Shown piece by piece: positions 1-6,329 of a stretch of DNA of 6,653 bases (position 1 is the stretch's first letter; the number at the start of each line of letters is the position of its first letter). This stretch comes from Pseudomonadales bacterium (GTDB lineage Bacteria; Pseudomonadota; Gammaproteobacteria; Pseudomonadales; Azotimanducaceae): contig JAPKEK010000126.1 in NCBI GenBank assembly GCA_028822125.1, positions 1 to 6,653 on the forward strand, written 5' to 3'. The notes beneath the pieces are model-generated. The model worked only from the letters and a program-made list of their open reading frames with translations. It made no database searches and had not been told where the DNA came from. Position numbers and translations under genes: made by a program.

Positions 1-76
1 ATCCAGGTGATTCTCCTAAAGATTCGGGCAGAAGCCGGTAGGCGTCTGCCCGAATCTTTAGGAGAATCACCTGGAT
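1..76. repeat. Long near-perfect inverted repeat (hairpin) at the window edge
   Basis: Bases 1-32 are the exact reverse complement of bases 45-76. Inside the arms, after one A/G mismatch (33 against 44), bases 34-36 (GCC) pair with 41-43 (GGC) around a GGTA loop (37-40). The whole element can therefore fold into one 76-nt hairpin. It lies 50 bp upstream of the ATG of the following gene. No T-run follows the right arm, so it is not a textbook intrinsic terminator in the plus direction. The left arm starts at the first base of the window, so the true arm length is unknown. It could be a genuine palindromic repeat or cruciform, part of an upstream gene's 3' end, or a fold-back assembly artefact at a contig end. 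Confidence 0.9.
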
Positions 77-115
77 TAAGTTACACGCCCTAGCCAAGAA
101 ACCTTATTTTACAGT

Positions 116-120
116 AGGAG
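116..120 (+). promoter_or_regulatory. Ribosome binding site deciding the ATG start at 127
   Basis: AGGAG sits 6 nt before the ATG at 127 and only 3 nt before an in-frame TTG at 124. The spacing favours the ATG. Confidence 0.7.
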
Positions 121-126
121 AAATTG

Positions 127-993
127 ATGTGTGATAACGATACGGTAGCTGAGTCGGAGATCTATCTGAGAAATTTGTCGAGGCGGCAATTCAACACGTT
201 AACGGCTGGGGTGGCTGTTGCTGCTTTATTGCCAGGCAATGCAAGCGCACTACAGGTGCGAGGTTCTGATGTTGAAGTAACCACCCCGGATGGTACAGCA
301 GATGCTTTTTTCGTACATCCGGCACAAGGAAAGCATCCTGCAGTGCTGATCTGGCCTGATATCCTGGGATTGCGGCCCGCGTTCCGTGGTATGGCAACCC
401 GGCTTGCGGAATCAGGCTATGCTGTGCTGGTGGTTAACCCATTTTACCGGGATGCTCGATCGCCAGTGGTCTCAGAAGGTGCAAGTTTTCGGGACCCAGA
501 GACTCGCGCTAAAATCCTGCCTTATGCCAGGCGCCTTTCTGCCGAAACCCATTTTACCGATGCGGCTGCTTTCATAGCATTTCTGGATGCCCAGGATGCG
601 GTCGATGCGCAGAGAAAGGCCGCCACCATGGGTTATTGTATGGGAGGGCCCATGGTGATGAGAACGGCCGCAATCGCGCCGGACAGAATAGGTGCAGGCG
701 CCTCTTTTCATGGTGGTGGCCTGGTTACAGCCGACCCCGATAGCCCTCATCTACTCGTGCCGAAAATGAAGGCGCGGTTTCTTATTGCCGTGGCTGAAAA
801 TGATGATAAGCGTGCACCGGAGTCCAAAGTGACGTTAGCAGAGGCCTTTACAGGATCTGATTTGAAAGCCGAGATTGAAGTCTATGAAGGTGCCATGCAC
901 GGTTGGTGTCCGCCAGATTCGCGAGTTTACAATCAGCCCCAGGCAGAGCGAGCCTGGGCGCGTCTGCTGGCACTCCTCGAGGATGCGCTTTAG
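127..993 (+). CDS. Exported dienelactone hydrolase family protein (alpha/beta hydrolase)
   Basis: This 288-residue protein (counted from the ATG at 127) belongs to the dienelactone hydrolase branch of the alpha/beta hydrolases, which use a Cys-Asp-His triad on esters or lactones. A twin-arginine leader is visible: SRRQF around residues 18-22, then a hydrophobic stretch and an Ala-rich cleavage region near ASA (about 39-41), so Tat export is likely. The nucleophile motif is GYCMGG with Cys171. Asp226 (in AENDDKRAP) and His258 (in AMHGW) fit the other triad positions. Where classical dienelactone hydrolase has a Glu contacting the Cys (Glu36), this protein has WPDI with Asp78. The length exceeds the roughly 235-residue cytosolic enzymes mainly because of the leader. 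It stands alone on the plus strand and converges on the operon to its right. The family call is firm; the substrate is unknown and use on chlorocatechol lactones should not be assumed. Confidence 0.9.
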   Translation: MCDNDTVAESEIYLRNLSRRQFNTLTAGVAVAALLPGNASALQVRGSDVEVTTPDGTADAFFVHPAQGKHPAVLIWPDILGLRPAFRGMATRLAESGYAVLVVNPFYRDARSPVVSEGASFRDPETRAKILPYARRLSAETHFTDAAAFIAFLDAQDAVDAQRKAATMGYCMGGPMVMRTAAIAPDRIGAGASFHGGGLVTADPDSPHLLVPKMKARFLIAVAENDDKRAPESKVTLAEAFTGSDLKAEIEVYEGAMHGWCPPDSRVYNQPQAERAWARLLALLEDAL

Positions 994-1046
994 GGGGCTC
1001 TTTCTTAGCCACGGGTTGAGTCGAGCGCGGGCTCAGACCAATCCCT

Positions 1047-1078
1047 GGTTGAACTGTCCTGCTGATCAGAACCTTTTT
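1047..1078 (+). terminator. Weak candidate terminator after the hydrolase gene
   Basis: GGTT (1047-1050) and CTG (1054-1056), separated by a GAA bulge, can pair with CAG (1067-1069) and AACC (1070-1073). A run of five T follows (1074-1078). It lies in the 107-bp convergent gap 994-1100. The stem is short and bulged, so this is only a candidate. The T-rich stretch is partly repeated just after it (ATCAGAACCTTTTTA, then ATCAAGACCTTTTA). I found no better terminator for the opposing minus-strand operon. Confidence 0.22.
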
Positions 1079-1100
1079 AATCAAGACCTTTTAATTAGGA

Positions 1101-1592
1101 CTACCTGGCCGTTATGGCTTCAATCTCAACGAACATCAGTGGTCTCACCAACCCAGCTATCTGAACGGCTGACCGAGCAGGCAGATTAGGTTGTTCCTTG
1201 GTTCCAAAATACTGCACGTAGGCTTCCATAAATCCGGCGAAGTCCATGGCATTGTCATTTGCAGGGTCGCCCACCAGAAATACGGTTAACTTGATGATAT
1301 TCCCCATGGTCATTCCTTGGGATTCAAGGTTCTGTTTGATACGTTCGAACACACTGGTCGCCTGTGTCTTGGTATCACCATAAAAGGCCGGAGTGCCTGG
1401 TTTTGCGGTTTTATCGGCAGGCCCGGGCACGGTACCACTGTGGAAAGTAATGCTCGTTCCTGCGGGGACTTCCACGGCAGATGCGATGGGGAAGGTTGAG
1501 TTATTAGGTAGTGGGTGCCGAATAACGTCGGCAAATGCGCTGCCAGATAACCACACGGTAAAAGTCGCAAGTATCAATAATTTTTTTTTCAT
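1101..1592 (-). CDS. Exported RidA-family (YjgF/YER057c/UK114) imine deaminase-like protein
   Basis: A 163-residue RidA-fold protein with an added N-terminal Sec signal peptide: Lys-rich start MKKKLL, hydrophobic core, SAFA then D at residues 18-22. RidA proteins hydrolyse reactive enamines/imines to carbonyl compounds and ammonia, as trimers. The substrate-binding Arg of active members (Arg105 in E. coli RidA) corresponds to Arg140 in LPARSAVQIA, and the C-terminal family signature VEIEAI is present (155-160). Most family members are cytosolic and about 130 residues, so the leader is notable. It is the last gene of the operon, 47 bp after the cytochrome gene. The flavoprotein two genes upstream would generate imines, which fits a role in hydrolysing them in the periplasm. 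AGGA at 1600-1603 (minus strand) precedes the ATG by 7 nt. Nine consecutive A follow the ATG directly. Family is sure; the precise imine is not known. Confidence 0.9.
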   Translation of the reverse strand: MKKKLLILATFTVWLSGSAFADVIRHPLPNNSTFPIASAVEVPAGTSITFHSGTVPGPADKTAKPGTPAFYGDTKTQATSVFERIKQNLESQGMTMGNIIKLTVFLVGDPANDNAMDFAGFMEAYVQYFGTKEQPNLPARSAVQIAGLVRPLMFVEIEAITAR

Positions 1593-1599
1593 CGTTTTT

Positions 1600-1603
1600 T
1601 CCT
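1600..1603 (-). promoter_or_regulatory. Ribosome binding site of the RidA-family gene
   Basis: On the minus strand AGGA lies 7 nt before the ATG whose first base is 1592. It supports independent initiation in the 47-bp gap after the cytochrome gene. Confidence 0.6.
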
Positions 1604-1639
1604 GGTGAGGTGGTAACTAGTTTAGATTGCTGGGTTTGT

Positions 1640-2272
1640 TTATTTTGCATTGCCTGGGACCGGTAGCGACTGAATGTAGCGCACCACATCCCGCATGGAT
1701 GCATCATCAGGTAGGCTATTCATCATCAGTTTCATCTGCTGCCCGTAACCATCATCCGGATGGGATCCCCGAGCGCCAGAACTAAAATTCCGGAGTTGGC
1801 TGAGCAGATACCAATCGTTCTGGCCTGCCAGGGCTGGGCTTCTTAAGGTTGCATTTCCCTGGCCTTGGTCGCCGTGACAGGTTGCACAGTGAGCATACAG
1901 CTTACCGCCTTTGGTGGCATCGCCGGAAATTGTGGCTGGAGTCGCATCTACAGGCCATTGAATGATCCATTGCACCAGGGCATCGATTTCGTTATGGGAC
2001 AGATAGTCTGCCATGGCCTTCATCTCCCGGCCATTTTCATCGCTGGCGTGAGTGCCGCGATAGTCTTTTTGAAAGCCTTGAAGCTGGTCACGAATATACC
2101 AGGTTTCCATCCCAGCAATTTTAGGCGCACCAATGACCTCGTTACCTCTGCCATCAACGCCGTGGCAGGTAACGCATATAGCCAGTTTAGCTGGCCTTGG
2201 ATCGCTCATAGCATGTAATGATAAAAAGGTCAGAAGCCAATAAACCAGCCCTTTAAGAAGCAGTATCTTCAT
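1640..2272 (-). CDS. Dihaem cytochrome c, cytochrome c4-like
   Basis: A 210-residue protein with a Sec-type leader (hydrophobic residues about 2-20, likely cleaved near 21-23) and two tandem cytochrome c domains. Haem-binding motifs are CVTCH (residues 33-37) and CATCH (129-133). Met84 (in GREMKAMADY) and Met170 (in GYGQQMKLM) are the likely axial ligands, each placed as in class I dihaem c4-type cytochromes. Length and half-to-half similarity fit cytochrome c4 (about 190-210 residues). It carries electrons in the periplasm, soluble or membrane-associated. It starts 6 bp after the flavoprotein stop codon and no strong Shine-Dalgarno is seen, so translational coupling is likely. The position suggests it is the electron acceptor of that flavoprotein, delivering to a terminal oxidase; this partner assignment is inference. 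Confidence 0.93.
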   Translation of the reverse strand: MKILLLKGLVYWLLTFLSLHAMSDPRPAKLAICVTCHGVDGRGNEVIGAPKIAGMETWYIRDQLQGFQKDYRGTHASDENGREMKAMADYLSHNEIDALVQWIIQWPVDATPATISGDATKGGKLYAHCATCHGDQGQGNATLRSPALAGQNDWYLLSQLRNFSSGARGSHPDDGYGQQMKLMMNSLPDDASMRDVVRYIQSLPVPGNAK

Positions 2273-2278
2273 GATTGT

Positions 2279-3844
2279 TTAGCTCGTTTTTACTCGTTCA
2301 CGTTGATCTATTTCATTGATAGCAAAATGAGCAGAACTCACGGCACCTTCCTGCCACGCAGCATGATAACTGATTTGATCACCTATCATAAAATGGCGAC
2401 CACTTGCTTGCTGCAGGGTTTTGAAATGCGAATTTCGCGCTTGTTGTGACCAATGTGAATCGCAGCCCAGCATATGATTCATGCGGTGCCAGGGCACGGT
2501 GACGCCAGCGCTAAGATGCTTTCGATAGTCAGGGTGTACCTGCTCTCCCTGTGACAGCGCCTTTTCAATTCTGTCTTCATGTTTGAGTTCTCCCCACATC
2601 TGGCCATTTTTATTGCCAAATACGTAAGCTCCAAGGATGATGCCCTTTTTCTTATGTATGCCATGAGACGGATACCATATTTGTTGAATGTCCTGATTGG
2701 TCCAGGAAAAACCACCATAGATTGATTGCTTTTCCCAGAATCTTTCGTTTGCCTGAAAACCAATTTTGGTCAGCTTACCTCGGCCCGGTGCTTTCAGGCC
2801 TTCAACATAGCGGGTCGGGAAATTGTGTATCAGGCCAGTAACCAAATGTGTCGGTATACTATTCAGGCAGTAGTCGGCTTCCACCTGTTTACGTTTACCT
2901 TCATGTTCATACTCCACCGCAATACTTTCGCTTCGATTCATAATGGATCTAACCTGGGCGCCGGTTGTTACCTGATGGCCAACCTTTTTCATGAAAGCCT
3001 TAACGATCATATCCATACCGCCAACAGGTTGCAGCAGCGGGCTACCCTGGTCCGCGCCTTCCGCCCAATGCATTCGGAAGCGCCAGAAATCAGCCTTCAA
3101 AAGCTCTGAAAAATCATAAACGCCTTTCTTGATCGCCGGCATCAACATCCCGCCGGACTGGAGTCCTGCCCGAGTAGATCCTTTGTACAGGTGGTTTTTT
3201 GATAAGTCGCCATAGCTCTTAAGGAAATCCAGTAGAAGCCCTGCGTCTAATTCTGAAAAAGGTTTATCAAGGTCTTCTGGTGCGATTGATTTGGCCATCA
3301 ATTCGGTCATGAAACCCCTGGCATCGGCCAGATACTCCTTACTGCGAACGGGTTTACCTTGATTGAATTTCGGGTCCTGGACCCAGGCATTGCGATTATC
3401 ATTTTCAAAGATTTCAAGTTCAACACCCAGCTCTTTGCAATAAGACAATATCTTGTGGTGGGTATGAGGAATTCGTGCCGCACCTGCGTTCATGTACAGG
3501 TGTGGCGCCTGATCAAATTGACATTGCTGGGGGTTACCGATTTCATCAATAAAATCGCCATGGCGTACGGTAAAATTCCGACCCCCGGGCCGGTGTGATG
3601 CTTCCAATATAATGCATTGGTAACCCGCCTTTGATAGCTCATAGGCCGAGGTCAGGCCGGATATTCCGGCTCCAAGGATAACCACTTTGCGGTTCTTGCC
3701 TGCAAGAGGAGCCAGCTGCGGCGTGACCGAGTGCTCGATAACAGGCGTCATTCCCAGGGCAGTGGTAACCTGAAAGACAGCTGCTGAGCCGCCTGCCGCG
3801 CCAACCAGATTCAGGAAATCCCGCCTTGAAAGTACCTTATCCAT
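2279..3844 (-). CDS. Tat-exported FAD-dependent amine / L-amino-acid oxidase-like flavoprotein
   Basis: A 521-residue flavoprotein of the flavin monoamine oxidase family. The N-terminus has a twin-arginine motif (LSRRDF, residues 5-10) followed by a hydrophobic stretch, so it is probably exported folded with FAD. The dinucleotide-binding motif GAGISG (58-63), the ribose-binding Glu81 and the following GGR (87-89) bind FAD. The C-terminal FAD motif is at 484-505 (FMIGDQ, then AWQEGA). Arg124 in AARIPHTHH aligns by motif with the carboxylate-binding Arg of snake-venom L-amino-acid oxidase (MRLP context). Lys360 in LTKIGF fits the flavin-N5 Lys of the family, and Trp497 the aromatic cage. This points to an amino acid or another amine with a carboxylate. 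The gene overlaps the preceding one by 8 bp and has no clear ribosome binding site, which suggests coupling. With a cytochrome c gene directly after it, it may act as a dehydrogenase rather than an O2-using oxidase. Family firm; substrate and acceptor inferred. Confidence 0.9.
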   Translation of the reverse strand: MDKVLSRRDFLNLVGAAGGSAAVFQVTTALGMTPVIEHSVTPQLAPLAGKNRKVVILGAGISGLTSAYELSKAGYQCIILEASHRPGGRNFTVRHGDFIDEIGNPQQCQFDQAPHLYMNAGAARIPHTHHKILSYCKELGVELEIFENDNRNAWVQDPKFNQGKPVRSKEYLADARGFMTELMAKSIAPEDLDKPFSELDAGLLLDFLKSYGDLSKNHLYKGSTRAGLQSGGMLMPAIKKGVYDFSELLKADFWRFRMHWAEGADQGSPLLQPVGGMDMIVKAFMKKVGHQVTTGAQVRSIMNRSESIAVEYEHEGKRKQVEADYCLNSIPTHLVTGLIHNFPTRYVEGLKAPGRGKLTKIGFQANERFWEKQSIYGGFSWTNQDIQQIWYPSHGIHKKKGIILGAYVFGNKNGQMWGELKHEDRIEKALSQGEQVHPDYRKHLSAGVTVPWHRMNHMLGCDSHWSQQARNSHFKTLQQASGRHFMIGDQISYHAAWQEGAVSSAHFAINEIDQRERVKTS

Positions 3845-4874
3845 TTTTGTTATTATTCAAAACATATTTCTTAACGGCCCGGGGTCCAACCTCTGCGCCA
3901 TAAATATTACCCATGGCATCTACAGCAACCCCTTCTGCCGCGCTGGTACCTGAGTTATCAGGGTCAGGCTCAGGGTCTGGGATAAAATGCGTAACGAACC
4001 CCGTTTTAGCGCTGCCTATGCGGATCCCACGTTTGTAGCCGCCATTGCGCCTTGTATTTGACTCAGAGTCTGCGCTATACAAAATATCGTTAGCGTCAAT
4101 GAATAGCCCACTTGGGCGGCCAAATTGAGTCCAGGTCGTTATATGGTTTCCTTCCTGATCAAAGATTTGAATACGACTGTTTCCCCTATCGCCTACAAAT
4201 AGGCGGCCTTGTGAATCCATGGCTAAGGCATGGGGGTCCTTAAATTCATTTTTGCCTCCCCCTGAGCTTCCCCAGGATTTCAAAAATTCCCCCTTGGAAT
4301 TAAATTTGACTACCCGATTGTTGACCGGCTCATCAGGTGCTGAGCCATGACCATCGACAACAAATATATTGCCATTGGGTGCGACCAGCACATCAGATGG
4401 TTTACGAAACCGGGTTTCTCCTGTTCCTGATTTGCCTTTTTCGCCGAGGGTTAATAAAAGTTCACCTTCTGCGCTGAACTTATAGATGACGTGTCCCCAG
4501 CCTTGAGGAACTGGCGCGTAGCCTACTGCATCCGCTACCCACACGTTGCCCTGCGGATCGACATGCAGGCCGTGAGGCCAGGCAATCATACCCGCACCAA
4601 AACTTCTTATCAGGGTTCCGCTTTTATCGAACAATAAGACCGGATCCAACTCGCTGCCAACGCAGCTATTGGCACCACAGCGTTCTGCTATCCAGATGTG
4701 CTCACCATCAGGTGCTGGGTAGATAGCACTGGTTGCACCCCATTGCCTGCCGTCTGGCAATTTTGCCCAGCCTTCAATCGTGGTAAATGGGTTGGGCGCG
4801 TGGTTTTCTGCTTTGGATAATGCGGGCAGCCAGGCTAAAGAAAAAACCATCAAGTATCGAACTAATATAAACAC
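3837..4874 (-). CDS. Secreted NHL-repeat beta-propeller, peptidyl-alpha-hydroxyglycine alpha-amidating lyase-like
   Basis: A 345-residue protein with a Sec leader (about 1-22, ending ALSKA) and repeated NHL blades of the form P-x-G/D-L-x-V/M-D-x-x-G-x-x-x-V-x-D (around 100-115, 159-174, 214-229, 254-269, 314-328). The pattern of the blades resembles the lyase domain (PAL) of peptide-amidating enzymes, which splits peptidyl-alpha-hydroxyglycine into an amide and glyoxylate. Arg65, His101 (WPHGLHVD), His215 (DPHALAMD) and Arg230 fall where PAL has catalytic or zinc residues. However, the position of the third zinc His appears as Glu314 (AAEGVAVD), and the catalytic Tyr appears as His176 (VVDGHG). 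Lyase activity is therefore doubtful. Cys66 and Cys71 could form a periplasmic disulfide. The start is GTG, backed by a good ribosome binding site. It is the first gene of the operon and its stop overlaps the flavoprotein start. It may be a substrate-binding or accessory protein; role unknown. Confidence 0.82.
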   Translation of the reverse strand: MFILVRYLMVFSLAWLPALSKAENHAPNPFTTIEGWAKLPDGRQWGATSAIYPAPDGEHIWIAERCGANSCVGSELDPVLLFDKSGTLIRSFGAGMIAWPHGLHVDPQGNVWVADAVGYAPVPQGWGHVIYKFSAEGELLLTLGEKGKSGTGETRFRKPSDVLVAPNGNIFVVDGHGSAPDEPVNNRVVKFNSKGEFLKSWGSSGGGKNEFKDPHALAMDSQGRLFVGDRGNSRIQIFDQEGNHITTWTQFGRPSGLFIDANDILYSADSESNTRRNGGYKRGIRIGSAKTGFVTHFIPDPEPDPDNSGTSAAEGVAVDAMGNIYGAEVGPRAVKKYVLNNNKNG

Positions 4875-4879
4875 TGCTT

Positions 4880-4888
4880 CTCACCTTT
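4880..4888 (-). promoter_or_regulatory. Ribosome binding site supporting the GTG start of the propeller gene
   Basis: On the minus strand AAAGGTGAG ends 5 nt before the GTG whose first base is 4874. An internal ATG at residue 9 has no comparable site, so the GTG is preferred. Confidence 0.6.
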
Positions 4889-4937
4889 ATTTAAGAGTAA
4901 GGCCCTGTATGTCTTTGTTGAGAAGGGCTATGGGTTA

Positions 4938-4975
4938 AGTAGCTACTGTCTCATTTGCTTCTCGGCAACGCAAAT
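4938..4975. promoter_or_regulatory. Candidate operator/promoter region of the operon with two dyads
   Basis: The 138-bp gap 4875-5012 separates the HupE-like gene from the operon and should hold the operon promoter. Two dyads are visible: a perfect 10-bp palindrome AGTAGCTACT (4938-4947), and ATTTGC (4953-4958) facing GCAAAT (4970-4975) across 11 bp. Neither is followed by a T-run in the direction that would end the HupE-like transcript, so regulator binding is likelier than termination. I could not pick a convincing -35/-10 pair. Confidence 0.3.
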
Positions 4976-5012
4976 AATCTGAGCACCTGAAGTTTAATAT
5001 GAAGTATCGGAA

Positions 5013-6239
5013 TTAGAAATAAGCTGATAAAAGCTGCCATCGATCCAGCGTCCAGTGCAGTCCTGTATGGGCAATAACAAGAGAAACGATTATTAGAATC
5101 AATCGCTCCTGTTTAAGCTGTCGTATAAAAATAATCGGTGGTAGTGCCAGCAATATGACGAACAGTTGTCCCAACTCGACCCCAAGGTTAAATCCAAATA
5201 ATCCGGTCCAGAGATGGCTGCCCGAATACTGCAGTGATTGCGATAGGCCAAAGGAGAATCCAAAGCCGTGTACCAGGCCAAAAACGAGTCCGAATATCCA
5301 TCGACTGTGGTGTTCTTTGGTGACTAGGTTGTCGATGGCGAGAATCAGGATTGACAGGGCAATCAGTAATTCTATGGCATCTGGAAACCACAGAGAGGCA
5401 GGCTGGAATCCCAGTACAGCCGATGCCAGCGTAACTGAATGGCCTAGGGTAAAAGCCGTAATTACCATGATTAGTAACCGCTTGCTGAGCATAGGCACCA
5501 GTAGTGCGGCTAGAAACAGCAGGTGATCGATGCCGCTCAGAATGTGTAAGAAGCCCCGGTAGACAAATCTAATTATGACCTGTAGCGGATCGGGGTTCAG
5601 GGATAATAAACCTGGATCACCGACATAGTCATACTGATATTCAGTTCCGTTTCTATCGGTGAATGTCACAGCGGACGAGGTCTTCTGTCCCAGTCCAGAA
5701 AGACTCGGTTCCAGATCAAAGATGGTCTCAGGGTTCTTGAGCAGGTAATTAACCCGAACGTTTATATAAGCCTGGCGCCAGAACAGAATCGTATCATCCG
5801 GCAGTAGCGGTGTATTAAATTGCTGTATTGCGGTTTCATAGCGTGCAAAGGAGTTATCAGAGGGTAAAGAAATTCTGAGTTTTTCCTTAGTCGCCGGGTT
5901 TAGCCTTGTCTTGCCCTGGTATAGCTTAATCTCATCTAGAACCCAGAGATTGATTGCTTCTTGAATCATTGGCAGAGATTCAGAAAAATTGAGATAACCG
6001 GGTCCCCGTAAAGAAAAGTCCACGTCTCGCATTGCTTCAAGTGGTACACGCACCAGTAAATCAAGATTGTTGCCATCCTCGTGGATGAGGATTTTGAGCT
6101 GAACCCGTTCGGGGATCTCGTGGGCTGATAATGGCCCGATAGCGAGGAGATAATTTATTACCAGCATAGCCGCAAGGTAAATACTTCTTCTCAGTAGCAG
6201 GTAAAACTTCATATGAACGAGTATAAACGGCGTTTTCAT
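5013..6239 (-). CDS. HupE/UreJ-family membrane protein with N-terminal exported domain
   Basis: A 408-residue protein if it starts at the ATG at 6239. It has a signal-like hydrophobic segment (about 20-38, ending LSA), a soluble domain of about 170 residues outside the cytoplasm (40-215), then about six membrane segments (roughly 230-250, 256-277, 285-303, 315-335, 345-371, 379-397). The membrane half carries the HupE/UreJ pattern: LHILSGIDHLLFL (His232, Asp238, His239), TAFTLGHSVTL (His267), Glu290, HGFGF (His324), NLGVELGQ (Glu355) and His391. HupE and UreJ members are linked to nickel or cobalt uptake for hydrogenase or urease; this longer subfamily has no settled function, and no hydrogenase or urease gene is seen here. 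The start is uncertain: the ATG at 6212 (residue 10) gives a more typical leader, and neither start has a clear Shine-Dalgarno. It is transcribed in the same direction as the operon, 138 bp ahead of it. Confidence 0.85.
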   Translation of the reverse strand: MKTPFILVHMKFYLLLRRSIYLAAMLVINYLLAIGPLSAHEIPERVQLKILIHEDGNNLDLLVRVPLEAMRDVDFSLRGPGYLNFSESLPMIQEAINLWVLDEIKLYQGKTRLNPATKEKLRISLPSDNSFARYETAIQQFNTPLLPDDTILFWRQAYINVRVNYLLKNPETIFDLEPSLSGLGQKTSSAVTFTDRNGTEYQYDYVGDPGLLSLNPDPLQVIIRFVYRGFLHILSGIDHLLFLAALLVPMLSKRLLIMVITAFTLGHSVTLASAVLGFQPASLWFPDAIELLIALSILILAIDNLVTKEHHSRWIFGLVFGLVHGFGFSFGLSQSLQYSGSHLWTGLFGFNLGVELGQLFVILLALPPIIFIRQLKQERLILIIVSLVIAHTGLHWTLDRWQLLSAYF

Positions 6240-6240
6240 G

Positions 6241-6252
6241 TCAGTATACTGA
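6241..6252. promoter_or_regulatory. Perfect 12-bp palindrome in the divergent promoter gap
   Basis: TCAGTATACTGA is a perfect dyad in the 90-bp gap (6240-6329) between the divergent HupE-like and second propeller genes. Its core TATACT reads as a -10-like hexamer on both strands. As a minus-strand -10 it would start transcription near 6238, which suits an ATG at 6212 better than one at 6239. It could also be an operator half shared by both genes. No good -35 is seen. Confidence 0.3.
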
Positions 6253-6315
6253 TCTTAGATATTGAGAGTTTCGATGTCGGCTTCTGATGCGATCTGGGTC
6301 CACCAATTCATTAAT

Positions 6316-6321
6316 AAAAGG
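6316..6321 (+). promoter_or_regulatory. Ribosome binding site supporting the TTG start at 6330
   Basis: AAAAGG lies 8 nt before the TTG at 6330. An in-frame TAA at 6315-6317 lies upstream and there is no ATG or GTG between it and the mature protein region, so TTG is the best start. Confidence 0.55.
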
Positions 6322-6329
6322 TACGAATT

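Noticed and set aside
1..76. The hairpin as an integron attC site or a REP element
   Set aside because: No GTTRRRY/RYYYAAC core pair flanks it. Although GTAG occurs, it lies in the loop rather than at the foot of the stem as in REP elements.
124..126. TTG as the start of the hydrolase gene
   Set aside because: It is only 3 nt from the AGGAG, while the adjacent ATG at 127 has better spacing.
1017..1035. GC-rich dyad TGAGTC/GGCTCA as a terminator in the convergent gap
   Set aside because: The stem is short with a G-T pair, and no T-run follows on either strand.
848..1084. Minus-strand open frame across the end of the hydrolase gene
   Set aside because: It overlaps a well-supported gene, has no recognisable domain or ribosome binding site, and its low-complexity composition fits an antisense frame.
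1865..2218. Plus-strand open frame of 117 codons inside the cytochrome gene
   Set aside because: It lies opposite clear haem-binding coding sequence and its translation resembles no family.
2726..3109. Plus-strand open frame of 127 codons inside the flavoprotein gene
   Set aside because: It is antisense to conserved flavoprotein sequence and has no domain features of its own.
4953..4975. ATTTGC/GCAAAT dyad as a terminator of the HupE-like gene
   Set aside because: No T-run follows in the minus direction and the stem is only 6 bp; an operator is a better guess.
5155..5526. Plus-strand open frame of 123 codons inside the HupE-like gene
   Set aside because: It lies opposite conserved membrane segments; its Pro/Arg/Ser-rich translation is typical of an antisense frame.
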